A DNA stretch of 64,000 bases from Tenrec ecaudatus (lineage: Eukaryota > Chordata > Mammalia > Afrosoricida > Tenrecidae), in assembly GCF_050624435.1 (NCBI RefSeq), contig NC_134530.1:143756721-143820720 (forward strand), given 5' to 3'. Under the pieces are notes generated by a model, which saw only the letters and a list, made by a program, of their open reading frames with translations, had not been told where the DNA came from and made no database searches. Below are positions 48,733-60,950 of the stretch, in pieces. The translations under genes and the position numbers were made by a program. Each line of letters starts with the position of its first letter. The stretch's first letter is position 1.

Positions 48733-48935
48733 TCTGAGGAGTTCTGGTGGCATAGTGATTACTTTCTGAACTGCAATCCACAAGGTCAGCAGTTCAAAAC
48801 CACAAGCCACTCCTAGGGAGAAAATCAAAGCTTTCTCCTCCTATAAAGATTTACAGTCTCGAAACTCAAAGGGGCAGTTCAAACCTGTCTTTTTGGGTTG
48901 CTGTGAGTCAGCATCTACTTGATGGCAGTGGGTTG
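48733..48935 (+). repeat. AfroSINE, near full length
   Basis: 'GGAGTTCTGGTGGCATAGTG', 'AAGGTCAGCAGTTCAAAACC', 'CTCAAAGGGGCAGTTC' and tail 'CTACTTGATGGCAGTGGG'. Confidence 0.92.
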
Positions 48936-49356
48936 AGTGAGCATTAGAACTGCTATCTATATGTTTTACCTACCTTAAAGTTTTTTAAAGCTTTATTAAT
49001 GTTTAATATGTAGATTGGCATTGGTGTGCCCCATCGGATCTGTATGTTATCACATGTCACCATCATTGGCCCAACCAACTGGGTGAATACAAAGATGAAG
49101 GGGCTAAGGGAAGAGAAGAGTTTGTTTTGGGGTGAGGGTAGAGAGCCAATCATTTAAATTTTGGCATATTAAGTTTTTGAGTTGCATTCCAGTAAGCTGA
49201 TGAGAATGATGAAATTAGTGGTTTACATGTATGAGCTTGAAGACGAGGTTAGAAGGGAGGGAGGACAGGGCTTTAAATTTAGAAGCCGTTAGCATTGAGG
49301 CCAGATACACCACTTTGAGCCAGATTGTGCCAGTACCTATTCAGATGTGCCATTTA

Positions 49357-49360
<4 letters not shown>

Positions 49361-49399
<39 letters not shown>
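49361..49399 (+). repeat. (GT)n microsatellite
   Basis: Nineteen GT dinucleotides without interruption. Confidence 0.97.
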
Positions 49400-49429
49400 G
49401 GGGTGGGGTGGAGGGGGGCTTAACAGCTC

Positions 49430-49560
49430 TCTGCTGTGGTTACTCTCTCTGTAAAAGGGGTAGAGCAATACCTACCTCACAGGAATATGGTGAGGATTAA
49501 GTAATTTAACACAATTACAGTACTTGGAATATTGTCTAGTACAAACTAAGAACACATTAG
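49430..49560 (+). repeat. MIR element
   Basis: 'CTCTGTAAAAGGGGTAGAGC', 'CTACCTCACAGGAATATGG', 'TGAGGATTAAGTAATTTAAC'. 3' part of a MIR. Confidence 0.75.
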
Positions 49561-50716
49561 GTGTTAACTATTCTTAGCAGTTGATGAATAATGTTTAAAA
49601 CTATGAGATTAGATAAGATAGGCAGAGTATGGAGAAAAGAACTCTGGAGCAATACAGCCTTTAGAATTAAAAAATAGGACAAGGAGACTGAGAAGGAATG
49701 AGATCAAACAGGTTGGGTGTGATGGCGTGAAAATATATTTTAAGTCATTAACTTGGACAAATTGACTCAGTAGGTTTATTGAGATATAGAAGTTGTTGGA
49801 GACCCTGAGAAGTAGTCAGTGGAGTAAAATGAAAGACCGAATTGGGGGTAAGAGAGATTCTCAGTACAGACTCACTCGATTCCACACCACTCATTTGAGG
49901 CTTCTTGCTATAAAAGTGAACAGAGAGAAATGAAGTGGTAGCTGGAGGAAAATACGTGCTCTCGAGAGAAGTTAAGGGTAGGCCTGTGTTAATTCAACAC
50001 ATGTTTCTATGGTGATGAGAATGAACCCATGGGAAGAGAAAAGGGGGTGGCGTTCGAGTGTCGTGGGGTGATTGTAGCAGCCAGCATCCTGAAAAGGTAA
50101 GATGAAGGGGAAATGTGCGCACATGGAGAGGTTAATCTTAGACATTGGCAGAGAGAGTTCGTTCCTTCTGAAAGCAGAGAGTAATTAATTTAGATGAAGA
50201 TAGATTGGTAGATTTGGTTATGGGAAAAGAAGATGTTCGTGTGTTTTATGCTGATTGTTTTAGTTTTGTCTTTAAAAGAAAGACAATTGTTGAGTGAGAC
50301 TCAGGAGTGGGGAAAGCTTTGTAAAGTTAAGAGAGAGAGAGAAGGTGGCTGAACTGGGCATCCTGGGAGGTAAAAGAATGAATTTATCTAGGGAAGTACA
50401 CTTAGATAATCACAGAGTTTAGAGGGTCCTGTTGACTTTGGTGGTCATTAGTTTAAAGGGATTTTAGTTAAAGGCAAAAATTGTGCTGGGGAGGGGTGGA
50501 GGTACCCCATGTAAACTGGGGGGAGCGACTGCATGCACTGCTTTTATTTGGAACCTCTTTAGTCTAATAGCAGGGATTTATAGAGGGCATAATAAAAAAT
50601 GCATCAGCCCAAACAGTCTCATGTCTGCTGATGTTCTTTGTGTGTGTCTTGTAGAAGATGAGTGCCCAGAGATGGTTATGCGATCATCTTTCTTTGAGTT
50701 GACCTGTCTTACACCA

Positions 50717-50920
50717 AAGGAGCCCTGGTGGTGAAGTGGTTTAGGTGTTGGGCTGCTAACCACTTAAGGTTAGCAGTTTGAAACCTCCAGCCACTCCTTG
50801 AGGAAAAAAATGAGGGTTTCTACTTCCATAAAGAGTAGGCTCAGAAATCTGTGGGGACAGTTGTACCTGGTTCTGTAGCATCACTATGAATTGCAATCGA
50901 CGTGGTAGCAGGGAGTTTGG
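50717..50920 (+). repeat. AfroSINE, near full length
   Basis: 'GGAGCCCTGGTGGTGAAGTG', 'GGGCTGCTAACCAC', 'GTTTCTACTTCCATAAAGAG' and 'TGCAATCGACGTGGTAGCAGG'. About 400 bp upstream of GNAI3 exon 2. Confidence 0.92.
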
Positions 50921-50965
50921 ATCATACACAAGTATTGACAAGCAGGGTCTGGGACACTGCTAGTG

Positions 50966-51160
50966 AACGAAGACCTGGTCGTCCAGTGGTGAAATGCTCA
51001 GCTGTTAATAAAAAAAATATCAGTGGTTCAAACCCACCAGACATTCTGTAGGTGAAAAATAGGTCAGGCTGCTTCTGTAAGACTTTTAACCTAAGAAACT
51101 TTGTGGGGCAGTTGTCCTCCGTCCCACGTACAGATTTGCTATGGGTTGGTTTGATGGAAA
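50966..51160 (+). repeat. AfroSINE, near full length
   Basis: 'GAAGACCTGGTCGTCCAGTG', 'GGTTCAAACCCACCAGAC', 'CTTTGTGGGGCAGTTGTCC' and 'TTTGCTATGGGTTGGTTTG'. Same strand as, and 45 bp after, the preceding copy. Confidence 0.88.
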
Positions 51161-51344
51161 GAGGGTGAAATGCTCGATTGGAGAAGCTCCTAATTTTTGC
51201 TGATAGACATGAAAGCTTCACCAATAATTTCCTTGGGATATGTGGTTCCCATTAATCTAGGCTCACTGCTCGTGTTAGTTTCATAGACCTGTGTTTAATA
51301 ACAGATAAATTCAAAGTGGTTTTTTTTTTCCTCTCCCCTTTCAG

Positions 51345-51387
51345 GTGCTGGAGAATCTGGTAAAAGCACCATTGTGAAACAGATGAA
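51345..51387 (+). CDS. GNAI3: GNAI3 coding exon 2 (residues 40-54)
   Basis: A 43-nt exon that completes codon 40 and encodes the P loop GAGESGKS(T), which wraps the nucleotide phosphates; Lys46 and Ser47 contact the beta-phosphate and Mg. It opens helix alpha-1 (IVKQMK). The acceptor has an excellent pyrimidine tract ending TTTCAG and the donor is GTAAGT. The phase joins exon 1 exactly. Confidence 0.98.
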
Positions 51388-51671
<284 letters not shown>

Positions 51672-51866
51672 TGATCTTACTCAGTAGATGCCGTTACAGG
51701 AGAGGCAAACTTTACTTCGTGTTTTAGGGAAATGAATTTTAGCAACAAGATGTAACAAAGTGCTGTATAATCACTTGAAAAGTATTATCAATATGTGTTT
51801 GGGGATATTAGGTTTCCATCACATCTGCTTAAGCAGTGGGGTTTGTAGCTCTGTAGGAAGTGTCTA

Positions 51867-52479
51867 TGTGTTAGTCTGAGTTGACTAGAGAAACAAATTC
51901 ATAGACACTCATTTGTGTATATGGAAGAGCTTTATATAGACGAGCAGTTGAGTATTGAGAAAACATCCCAGCCCAGATCAAGTTCATAAGTCCTATATTG
52001 GCCCTTATGTCCAGTGCCAATCTATAAATTCCTCTTTAGACTCATAAAACACATGCAATCATGCCGAATGTAGAAAGATCACAGGTGGAAAGGCTTAAGG
52101 ACCCAGTGGCAGTGGAAGCATTTCAGTGCTGACAGGGTTCTGCATGTGGTCTCTTCAGCTCCAGGGCTCTCATGTAGCTTCATGTTTCTTCTCAACAGGA
52201 ATGTCTCCCAGGGAGTGTGCTTGTGTCCCCCTTCCAGTGAGCTGTTTATTGCCTCAGTGCCTCCAGATGAGGTCATCACGCTGCGACCTGATTGACAGGC
52301 TAAACTCCACCCCTTCACTCGTAATAGTCCCCAATTGACAACAGATTATTTATCATATATACTCGTTTATAAGCCAAGTTTTTCAGTACATTTTTGTAAT
52401 GCAGTTTTTGTGGTAAAATTAGGTGCCTCTGCGGATAGTGGGGTCGGCTTATATTCGAGTATATACGGTAACTATCACA
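51867..52479 (+). mobile_element. Solitary LTR, MaLR-like
   Basis: It opens with 'TGTGTTAGTCTGAGTTGAC' and ends 'AACTATCACA', so it has the TG..CA ends of an LTR. The start resembles MaLR-type LTRs ('TGTATTAGTC'). Flanking 5-mers GTCTA (51862-51866) and ATCTA (52480-52484) differ at one base, which fits a 5-bp target duplication of the ERVL/MaLR class. No internal retroviral sequence is present; it is a solo LTR. The mariner-type MITE at 52353-52468 is inserted near the 3' end. Confidence 0.75.
52353..52468. mobile_element. Mariner-type MITE nested in the LTR
   Basis: 116 bp with terminal inverted repeats: left 'ATATATACTCGTTTATAAGCC', right reversed 'GTATATACTCGAATATAAGCC'. It is bounded by TA on both sides (52351-52352 and 52469-52470), the target of Tc1/mariner elements. 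Removing it restores the expected LTR end 'GATTATTTAACTATCACA'. No coding capacity. Confidence 0.85.
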
Positions 52480-52669
52480 ATCTAGTAACTATTTTATTCA
52501 TTGCTTCTTTCACAGCACTATTGGTTTTTATAGTACTTCATTAATGGCCATTGAAATCATAGGAAGGAAGGTTACCGTAATGTGCTGTTTTTGAGGTGTA
52601 GCAATTAAAGGCAAAGCATGATCTCCCAGAAGAAACTTGGTGAGGACATGACTGTGAAGTCTTTAAGTT

Positions 52670-53218
52670 GTTTTTTTCCCCATTTATCATGATTTTTTTA
52701 TTGGTACAATTGTAAAGATTTTTGTTTTCTTTTTTTTTAATTACAGATTTCATTTTATTTATTTTTTTAAACTTTTTTTCTTTTATTTTTTTAACAATTT
52801 ATTGGGGCTCATACAATTCTTATCACAGTTCATACATATACATACATCAATTGTATAAAGCACATCTGTACAGTCTTTGCCCTAATCATTTTTTCTCCTC
52901 TTTTTTTACATTTTATTAGGGACTCATACAACTCTTATCACAATCCATACATACACATGCATCAATTGTATAAAGCACATCCGCACATTCCCTGCCCCAA
53001 TCATTCTCAAGGCATTTGCTCTCCACTTAAGCCCCTTGCATCAGGTCCTCTTTTTTTTTTTCCCTTCCCTCCCCATTCCCCCTTCCCTCATGTGCCCTTG
53101 GTAATTTATACATCGTTATTTTGTCATATCTTGCCCTATCCGGAGTCTCCCTTCTCCCCTTCTCTGCTGTCCCTCTCCCAGGGAAGAGGTCACATGTGGA
53201 TCCTTGTAATCAGTTCCC
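52670..53218 (-). repeat. Two LINE 3'-end repeat pieces with target duplication
   Basis: Two minus-strand 3' ends of the AATAAAATGATTT family follow one another (52800-52890 and 52910-53218), each with 'TTATTGGGGCTCATACAA' or 'TTATTAGGGACTCATAC'. The block is flanked by GTCTTTAAGTT at 52659-52669 and 53219-53229, an 11-bp direct repeat that fits a target duplication of the whole block. T-rich sequence at 52670-52800 is the reversed A tail plus other DNA. Confidence 0.75.
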
Positions 53219-53771
53219 GTCTTTAAGTTTTATAGTTATTTTTCAGGTATTCAAGAAATGCATATCCTTATACTACATTGAACCAAAGGCTATAGGACTG
53301 TATGTCAGATAGTCAAAAATACTTGTGTGGATAAATTTTAATACATGGACCCTGCAGGAGAGGGGACCCAAATGAAGCCAGGGGTGGGATCTTTCTATCA
53401 CCAGCTGACTGAGTTTATCACCTAGGACTAGGGAGTCCTCGGCATCTTCTAAATGCAAGGTTCAGCCTGTCACTGGGTGCTGTGTAAGAATAACAAACAT
53501 TGACTTGGAGAGGCTGCCTGGGAGGGCACAATCTCCGTCCTCTGTGACGCAGCAGAGGCACTCCTCAGCCAGCACCAGCTCAGCCTGTCCGTCCAGTGCA
53601 GTCTTCATTAACGAAGTAGGGATGTGGTTGGGGGGAAACTATTACAAGCGTGGTCCTAGTTGGATACATTAGTCTATGAAGTGTCTTAGAAATGGCATAC
53701 GGAAAGGAAGTTGTGTTAGAGGTGAAAGGAAGATTGCTGAGAAGGGATGAGGAAAATGGATGCCGCACGTA

Positions 53772-53965
53772 GTTTCATATAAAAACCCGTTGTTCTTGAG
53801 TCTGTTGGACTCACAATGGCCCCCCTGCATGGAGTTGATGTGCCCGAAGGGTTTCAGAGGCTGGGAGTCTTTCTGGAAGCTGTCACCTCTGCTCCTGAGG
53901 GTTCTAGCTGCCACCCTGAGGCTTAGCAGCCGAGTGTTTGAACCAGCAGGCTCCTTTAAAAGGTG
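53772..53965 (-). repeat. AfroSINE, diverged
   Basis: 'GAGTCTGTTGGACTCACAATGG', 'GTTTCAGAGGCTGGGAGTC', 'TAGCAGCCGAGTGTTTG' and 'GAACCAGCAGGCTCC'. Confidence 0.75.
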
Positions 53966-55700
53966 CCCTAGCACATAATGACAGATTCGTTTTTCTAAGC
54001 TGCTGAGCAGGAAAACATTTTAGCTGAAGTAAAAGGCAGCACTGCTTTTTCTTGTTTCTTTTAGCTCACTCTGTCACATCCTGCTTTTCTTCCCCTCCTA
54101 CCAGCTTTTTCCTGTGTTACTACTTCTCCACCCCCTCTCGCTCCGCTTTATCACCTAATGTCACCTGTCTGCTGTGTTTGCTGTATTGGCTCACTAATCA
54201 GTGGGCTAATGCACATATATTCTCCTCCCTGGGTTGGCTTTCTCTGTCTTGTTTATTCTTTTCTCAGAGTTTCCCTCTCCCCAGTCTGTCTGTGCTTCTC
54301 TTGTTCTTTTGCTTTGCTCAGTCAGCTGTCATTCGTCTTTGGGCCCTAATACTCCTGTGCTGCCAGATGCCATTTTCCCACTCCGGGTTTCCCAGTCACC
54401 TAGCTTGACAGCATCTTACATCCAAATGTTTCATTTCTTCTCATCTGGAAGGAGTTAGGTGCATATCTCATCTATAATCCTCCTAGTTTTTTATGTTTGG
54501 ACAGAGAGTGAATGGGTAAACCAGATCCAGATGTGGGGTAGGGTACTTCAGCTATACCCCAAGGGCAGAGGTTTGAAGTTCCTTTTCAAGAAGGGTCTCT
54601 GTAGACGTATTGAGAGTTTACTGCGGAGAAGCCAGAGCTAGTCAAAGACAGTAAGTGGTAAGAGAAAAAGATGTTTTCTCCTGAAAGAATTGTTTACATT
54701 CAGAACAGCAAACATCCAGAGTGGCAACCACTCTATTTTGAGGTTTCTAAAATAAGAATTACAGATTTTTTTTGTAACAAGCTACGTTTATTAAGGTTGT
54801 TTGAATACTTGCCATAATCACAGTCCAGTTTTCAGAACCAAGGACTTTTTGTTGAGTGTTTCTTTATTCAAAATTGTTATCTCTGAAAAGAGATGAGGAA
54901 TACAGATCTTGGTAAGATTTTTTTAGAGCGTTGAACCTCAAGTGTTTCTAGGAAGAATGTTGGGCAGGTTCTTAAGGTAAAGAGCAAAAGAAGGATCAGA
55001 GTTATTTGGAAATCTCCGGGGCCAGATTAGATTGGAGGGAAGAAATCCTTTCATGAGACCTGAGTTCCTGGTTTGACCACTTCTCTTTGTTTCCTTCTCT
55101 CCCCACTGCCCCCAGCCCTTTCCTTACGGAGTTGTCATAATTCCTGTGGGGAAATTTAAGGGCTACTTCAGTTTTTCCCTTAAGGGACTTGTCCCCCTCC
55201 CCAGGCTTTTCCTTAAACACCTCCATCTCTTCCTTTTCTGCCGTCTGAGCCGACTGAGCAGCCTTACCTTAAGCTTGATTAATGTTTTACTCTCTGATGT
55301 GTTTAGACTTTGCCTCTCTTATTTGTTAGTATCCTTGTTGCTATTTTTAGTGTAAGTTTCCCTAACAGACAGGAATTTATTACATAGGCCTGTCTCCCAG
55401 CTCGTTTGTTTGTTTGTTTCTGTTGACAGCAGAGTAAGCAGGGTGGAGCGCTCTTTGAGCCAGTCAGAGTGCTCGTCACAGGGGATGGTAGCATACTGTG
55501 GTGTTCCAGAAGCATCCTTCAACTCTGCTCTCTATATAATCCCATCTCAGGTGGAGTGTGGTGGAGGGAAGACTTCATTGTAAAGTCTCTTAGCTGCCCT
55601 TTCTGGAAAAGATGTCTTTAATACTTGAGAAATATATATATAACAACTTTATAACATTTATAACATGTAATGAATGGGCCATCACCTCTTGTAGAAATAG

Positions 55701-55888
<188 letters not shown>

Positions 55889-56004
55889 GTAAGTCCTACA
55901 CCGTCTCCACAGTCGTTACGTTTGAACTCACGTTGCAGCCACTGTGTCAGTCCATCTCATTGAGGAGTTTTCTCTTTACTGTTGAGCATGATGTCCTTCT
56001 CAAA

Positions 56005-56156
56005 ACCAGACTACTGCCATTGAGTCCATACCAACTCCTGTTGTTAGCTCTAGCCGCAGTGTAGGATGACCCCTGTCTCGCCTTTCTCCTGAGTTGCCGC
56101 TGGTGGCTTCAAACTGCTGACCAATGAGTAACCACTCTGCCACCAGGCTTCCAGGA
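56005..56156 (-). repeat. AfroSINE
   Basis: Tail 'CTGCCATTGAGTCCATACC', 'TTTCTCCTGAGTTGCCGC', head 'GGCTTCAAACTGCTGACC' and 'CTCTGCCACCAGGC'. Confidence 0.88.
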
Positions 56157-56517
56157 TGTCCTTTAAAATATTTTAATTAACACACACACACTATAGGTTC
56201 CATTATAGATTGTCTCAGTTTAGGGTTAGGGTCTTCGTATGTCTTGGAGGGAAAATCAATTTCTTTTGGAATGGGAATGGGAAGCTTGGCATTGTGATCG
56301 TCCCCCCTGTTGTGCTTACAGTGAGCAAGTAAAGGAAGAGAGCAATCTGTTGCAGTTGGGTCCTGGACCTCGCCCAGTTCAGTGAATTCCCTCTGCGTGA
56401 GCGCTTGGCAGAGAGAGCCGGCTGAGAGGAAATCTGAATTCCCATACCCATTTTCATGCACTCAGCTCCTTGTTGCTTGGCAGTACCAGGGATTCCTCTG
56501 GCACTGCTAGTCACTGC

Positions 56518-56700
56518 TTCAAGGAACGCTGGTGGTGCCATAGGCTATGCAGTGAACTGCTAATCACACGGTCAGCAATTCATACTCGGCAGCTGCTCTG
56601 CAGAAGAAAGAGCTGCTCTCATAAAGAGGTAAAGTCTTGGAAATCCAAAATAACAGTTTTACGCTGTCCTATAGTGTCACAGTGAGGGAGTCTGTCTGTT
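56518..56700 (+). repeat. AfroSINE
   Basis: 'AAGGAACGCTGGTGGTGCC', 'GAACTGCTAATCACACGGTC', 'GTCTTGGAAATCC' and 'TGTCCTATAGTGTCACAGTG'. Confidence 0.85.
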
Positions 56701-56915
56701 TGGGGTTTGACTCACCACTGCTAACGCCTTTGCCAGATCCCAGCAATAGGCTTTATGTAGGAAGAAAAGGATGAACATTGCAGAACATTTTAAAGTTAAT
56801 ATTCTTAGCAAGCATTTTACATGTTGTTTTGCCGCTTTTGCACATATTTTAACGCGCACATTGGATGCAATGGTATCCTCTTGTTAACCGATACGCATCT
56901 CTATACCGAATGAAC

Positions 56916-57090
56916 TCCAAAAACCAAACTCCCTGTCATCGAGTCCATCCCGACCAAGGACAGAGTAGCACTCTCCATGTGCGTTTCCCAGGCTGGAAGT
57001 GTACAAGAGCAGACCGCTTCATCTTTGTCCCTCTGTCGGCTGCTGGCGGGTTTGAACTGCTGATCTTAGCGTTAGCAGAGCAGAGCATAT
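56916..57090 (-). repeat. AfroSINE
   Basis: 'CTGTCATCGAGTCCATCC', 'GGACAGAGTAGCACTC' and head 'GGGTTTGAACTGCTGATC', 'GCGTTAGCAG'. Confidence 0.88.
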
Positions 57091-57843
57091 CCTGGCCGGA
57101 TGAAAGCACTGTTCACCATCACCTCCGCTCCTTCAGAGTACCGCTTTCCTTGTCCTCACTCTAGCTCACAATCAAGTTTAACTTGACTGATCCCTCCATG
57201 GTGGCTCTTGGTTTTATGATCGTCATTAATGATTAACTTAAATGGTGCCACCTGCTTCTCCTTTTTCTAATGAAAACTTCTTTAGGCACCTGGTGCTAGT
57301 GAAGAAGGTAGTTTTGAAGCCAATCTTTTAATTCACCGAACAAATTAAAATTTTTTGAGGAAATTTAGGGGGTTTGTTTTGTTTAACACTTAGATGAAAA
57401 AACCACGCTCTTCTGCTTCCTGATTGAAAACAGGAAATACTCATTTTTATTGACCATCGTTCTCTTTCATTTTAGTAATTTAAACACCGTCTTTATTGTC
57501 CTGTGACATGATTACAGTGAGCGCTCTCAGTTTGCTTTGGATTTTGGACTCTACTGTGCTCAGCTGACTTGGTATTAACTTTCAAGAATCTTCCATAACA
57601 TTTTCATGTTTGTTTTTGGTAACTGGCTTTTGTAGTTGAGTTCTGCAGACTTAAACTGCTTTTGTGTATATATGTAGAACCTAACCCACATTGCCTGATG
57701 CTGGGTTCCCATTTTCTCCCGCGATCAATTCTGTAATGCTGTTTGACTACTGTCGTGACAGGCTCAGAATCTCTTTTTGGTAGGAAACACGCTTACTCTG
57801 TTGGTTTACTGTGCAAGTAGTTTACTTCCCCAGGTAAAAGTAA

Positions 57844-57990
<147 letters not shown>

Positions 57991-58130
57991 TAAGTCATTA
58001 GCCTTTTACTAGTGTGCCCGATGGAAATCTCTTTACTTATACCTCTTAATTAGTAAAATTACTTTAGGGGATATTTCTTGGGTAGAAACTTACCGTATTC
58101 AACAGCCACTATTTAAATGTTTTAATAAGT

Positions 58131-58161
58131 AGTGGTGGTGCTGGCGGTGGTGGTGGTGGTG
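58131..58161 (+). repeat. (GGT)n microsatellite
   Basis: 'GTGGTGGTGCTGGCGGTGG' followed by TGG repeats. Confidence 0.85.
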
Positions 58162-59007
58162 GGATGTCGCAAACATTTCTGATCTCTCTAAATGACACCA
58201 GATGTGTTGTTCATTTGGAGGATTTTAAATTCAAAATTAAACTGTGACTTTCCTACTGACAGAATTGATCATGTGGTTACCGATTTATTTTATTTGTAAT
58301 CTTATTCTTTTCAGCTGCTTTTTTGTTGGAATCACCAAAACAGGTATTGACTGTTTGTTGTTTGAAAGGATAGCTGCAGTGCTAAGAGGATCGAGACCCA
58401 GCCTTTGTGGTGTCGTTACGTGGCTCGCTGTGCCATTTTGATATTAAAGTAGAAATGCCTTTCTCACCAGTGCCCTCTTCCTACTGACCAGCCTTGCCCT
58501 TCCAGCTTCATGGCAGGGAGCTCCTATGCTGTGCTCTGGATTGATTGGTCCTCTGCAGATGCACAGCTTAAGCTCTTACTTAATACAGTGCACACGGGAA
58601 ATTGGCCTGAGGAGAGAGGTATTTGGGGGAGGGGTGGTGACATAGAAACAGCGATTGCTTTCAGAGAGAGAATTCTTCGAGTATTCAGATACAAAGGATT
58701 TTCTCACCAGCAAAAGTAATTCTAAAGTAGGCTGCAGCTTGTCTCTTTGTTACTGGCTTCTCAGAACTTGCTTTGGGTTCCATTTTTCTGCTTTTTTTTT
58801 TTTTTGTGACCTTCGAAACCCCCTGCCGTACGTACTCCACCGCCCCGCCGCAATGTGTGATACAGTTCCTAGCTGTCATGCTGTGCTCTTTTGTAGAATG
58901 TCATACTCAGCCAGCACTGTTGCATGCGAATGGAACGACCGCCTCAGAACCTTAGTTTCTGTTCTCTAAAGATTTGTGCCGCTCATGAAGGGATTTCGGC
59001 ACTATTA

Positions 59008-59250
59008 GAAGAAATGTGTGGCTCAGTGGTAGAGTGCTCACCTTGTGGGGAGACCTCTGTTCAAATCCTGCACAGCCAACCATCCAACCACTTACCTATT
59101 ACTGGAGTTGTGTGCTGCTGTGAACAGGCTTGAGCAGTTTTCAGACTAACACGGGGAAGAAAGGCCTGGAGTTGTGCTTCTGAAAAGCAGTCAGTGGAAG
59201 CACAATGGGTCATAGTGGCCTGAACTGCAGCTGTGACTGGCTGTATATTA
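59008..59250 (+). repeat. Second tRNA-derived SINE family
   Basis: 'TGTGGCTCAGTGGTAGAGTG' is a tRNA-type A box and 'CTGTTCAAATCCTG' a B box 30 bp later. Downstream 'TTTTCAGACTAACACGGGG', 'AAGAAAGGCCTGGAG', 'CACAATGGGTCATAG' match the body of a SINE I remember from elephant and its relatives. It is distinct from the AfroSINE in head and tail. Confidence 0.7.
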
Positions 59251-60124
59251 AGTCCCCGGGAATGGTGTGCTGGCTAGACAGCTGCTGAGGACTTTACACT
59301 AAATCCACCCAGCCAGGTTTCGAACCTGGTGTAGGAAAAGAGCAGTTTGGCGGAATGCTTTTAGAATGGAGCACCCGTTTATCGTCAGTACTGAGGAAGT
59401 TAGGAGCGAGACAAGTCACCTGGAGTAACACCTGTGAAGCTGCAGCCCGAGCCTTCTTGTGCACACTCGTAAGATTAGCAGTCCATTTATAAGGGTCGTT
59501 TTCTTTCTTTAGTGTGGGAATCTTTCTTGTTGAGGTTGTCCTAGATTGATCGTAGATAAGTCCTACCAGGATCAAGAGGCACGTATGATAAAGGTGCCAC
59601 ATGGCTTATCGTTGGCACGTAGATGCTTTGTTACACAGTACTGTCACTTCTTCCTTTTCCTCTTTTCTCTAGGCAAAACCACTCTGTTTAATCAGACCTT
59701 GACTAAGCATCGACTATCTGCAGAACATTGTATAATTCCTTACTTGCCTCTCCGTTATGAGGTGATACTTCTCAAATGTTGGCGTTACTGGATGGTATAA
59801 TTGTTAACTTGTTATGAAGATCACCTTGGAACTTGACTATGTTCTACCAGTTTAGAGTTTATAGAGAAAATGGGGAAGTAACCAGAGATGACTGGTGCGC
59901 CCAGTGTTTCCTCTTGCAAGACTTCTGTGGCGAAATGTGTGGTGTCAGCCCTCCTAGAGTCTGTGCTACGAGGACTGTGGACTGGGCAGTGTGGTGTTGC
60001 TTCACGGTGTGCCTCGTGGCCAGAGGCAAAGGCCCTGCCAGCGCAGCCGGCCGAGAGCGCCTGCTTGAGGCTGGACGAGGGTTCACTTTCACACAGGAGC
60101 CGAGAAAGCACCAACTGTAGCTCG

Positions 60125-60172
60125 TGTCTCTCCCTCTGACGAGTCAGAGTCAACTCCATGTCCAGGGAGTTT
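60125..60172 (+). repeat. AfroSINE tail fragment
   Basis: 'GACGAGTCAGAGTCAACTCC' then 'ATGTCCAGGGAGTTTGG' match only the SINE 3' terminus. Confidence 0.55.
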
Positions 60173-60543
60173 GGTAGCTGACACACCAGCTTGGCAGAGT
60201 TTAGCTATTTAAAATCTTCTCATTGTCATTAAGCTCTTAGGAAAGTCTTCTCATTCTCATGCAAGCTTTCGTATCCACTGAAAGACAGGCACATAGGTAG
60301 GAGATAGATGAGGGCACTGTTGACAGAAGGTCAGGAGTTGAATCAGGAAGCCCCCCAGAAGGGAGGCGCAAGTTAAAGTAACCTGGTGTGGAAACAAAGT
60401 GTGAGAGCAATTGAGGCTTTGTTGTTACTAATTAGATTCAAATAAAATTTGCTGGAGTTTGGAAATACGGATTACATTTTGTTTTTAGGTATCAGGTTCG
60501 ACTGGAAGATTTGATTTAATTTTTTACGATGAATCTTTAACAC

Positions 60544-60560
60544 ATACACACACACACACA
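60544..60560 (+). repeat. (CA)n microsatellite
   Basis: Short CA run, about eight units. Confidence 0.9.
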
Positions 60561-60689
60561 AAGTAAGGAAAACCTGAATCAAGTAAAGAGAGGTTATGGG
60601 AGTAGAGGGAAAGTTGGAGGGTTTCTTTCCTTTTGTCCACGTTTCTCTTTGAACTATAGAGATGAGTCCTTTTTTTTTTTTTTTGAGAT

Positions 60690-60950
60690 GAGTCCGTTTT
60701 GAGAGGTAGAATGATACTGTGAGCTTAGGGTCTGGAGTGGCAGAGTGCTTGGGCTCACGTCCCCCACCCCCCAATCTGTTAGCAGTGTGCAGTGGGAAAG
60801 TCATTTAACACACCTGTGCCGTAGTTTCTTCATCTATAAAACGAGGGGGGTGGAACTAGTACTTAGAAGATCATTATGAGGATAAAATGACTTATGTATG
60901 TAAGGTGCTCCCACGTGGAGTGTGACACTGAGCGTTGAATCATTCTTAGT
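60690..60950 (+). repeat. MIR element
   Basis: 'GTGGGAAAGTCATTTAACAC', 'TTTCTTCATCTATAAAACG', 'TCATTATGAGGATAAAATGA' and 'GTGTGACACTGAGCG' form a long, diverged MIR. Confidence 0.8.

Larger units (their letters stand above)
47990..48735 (-). repeat. Older LINE 3'-end repeat, broken by an AfroSINE
   Basis: 'AAATGCTGCCCTTGATCC', 'GTTGGTAGTGGTGGGTAGC', 'GGGCACCATCTGGTTCTTC' and 'TGAGCTTTTAAGAAAC' follow the same order as 40290-40812. The repeat is interrupted by the minus-strand AfroSINE at 48212-48392 and contains the 127-bp tandem duplication at 48351-48606. Confidence 0.6.

Noticed and set aside
54052-54408. Hydrophobic open frame resembling a membrane protein
   Set aside because: The T/C-rich intron strand naturally translates to Leu/Phe/Ser-rich text; there is no splice context or homologue.
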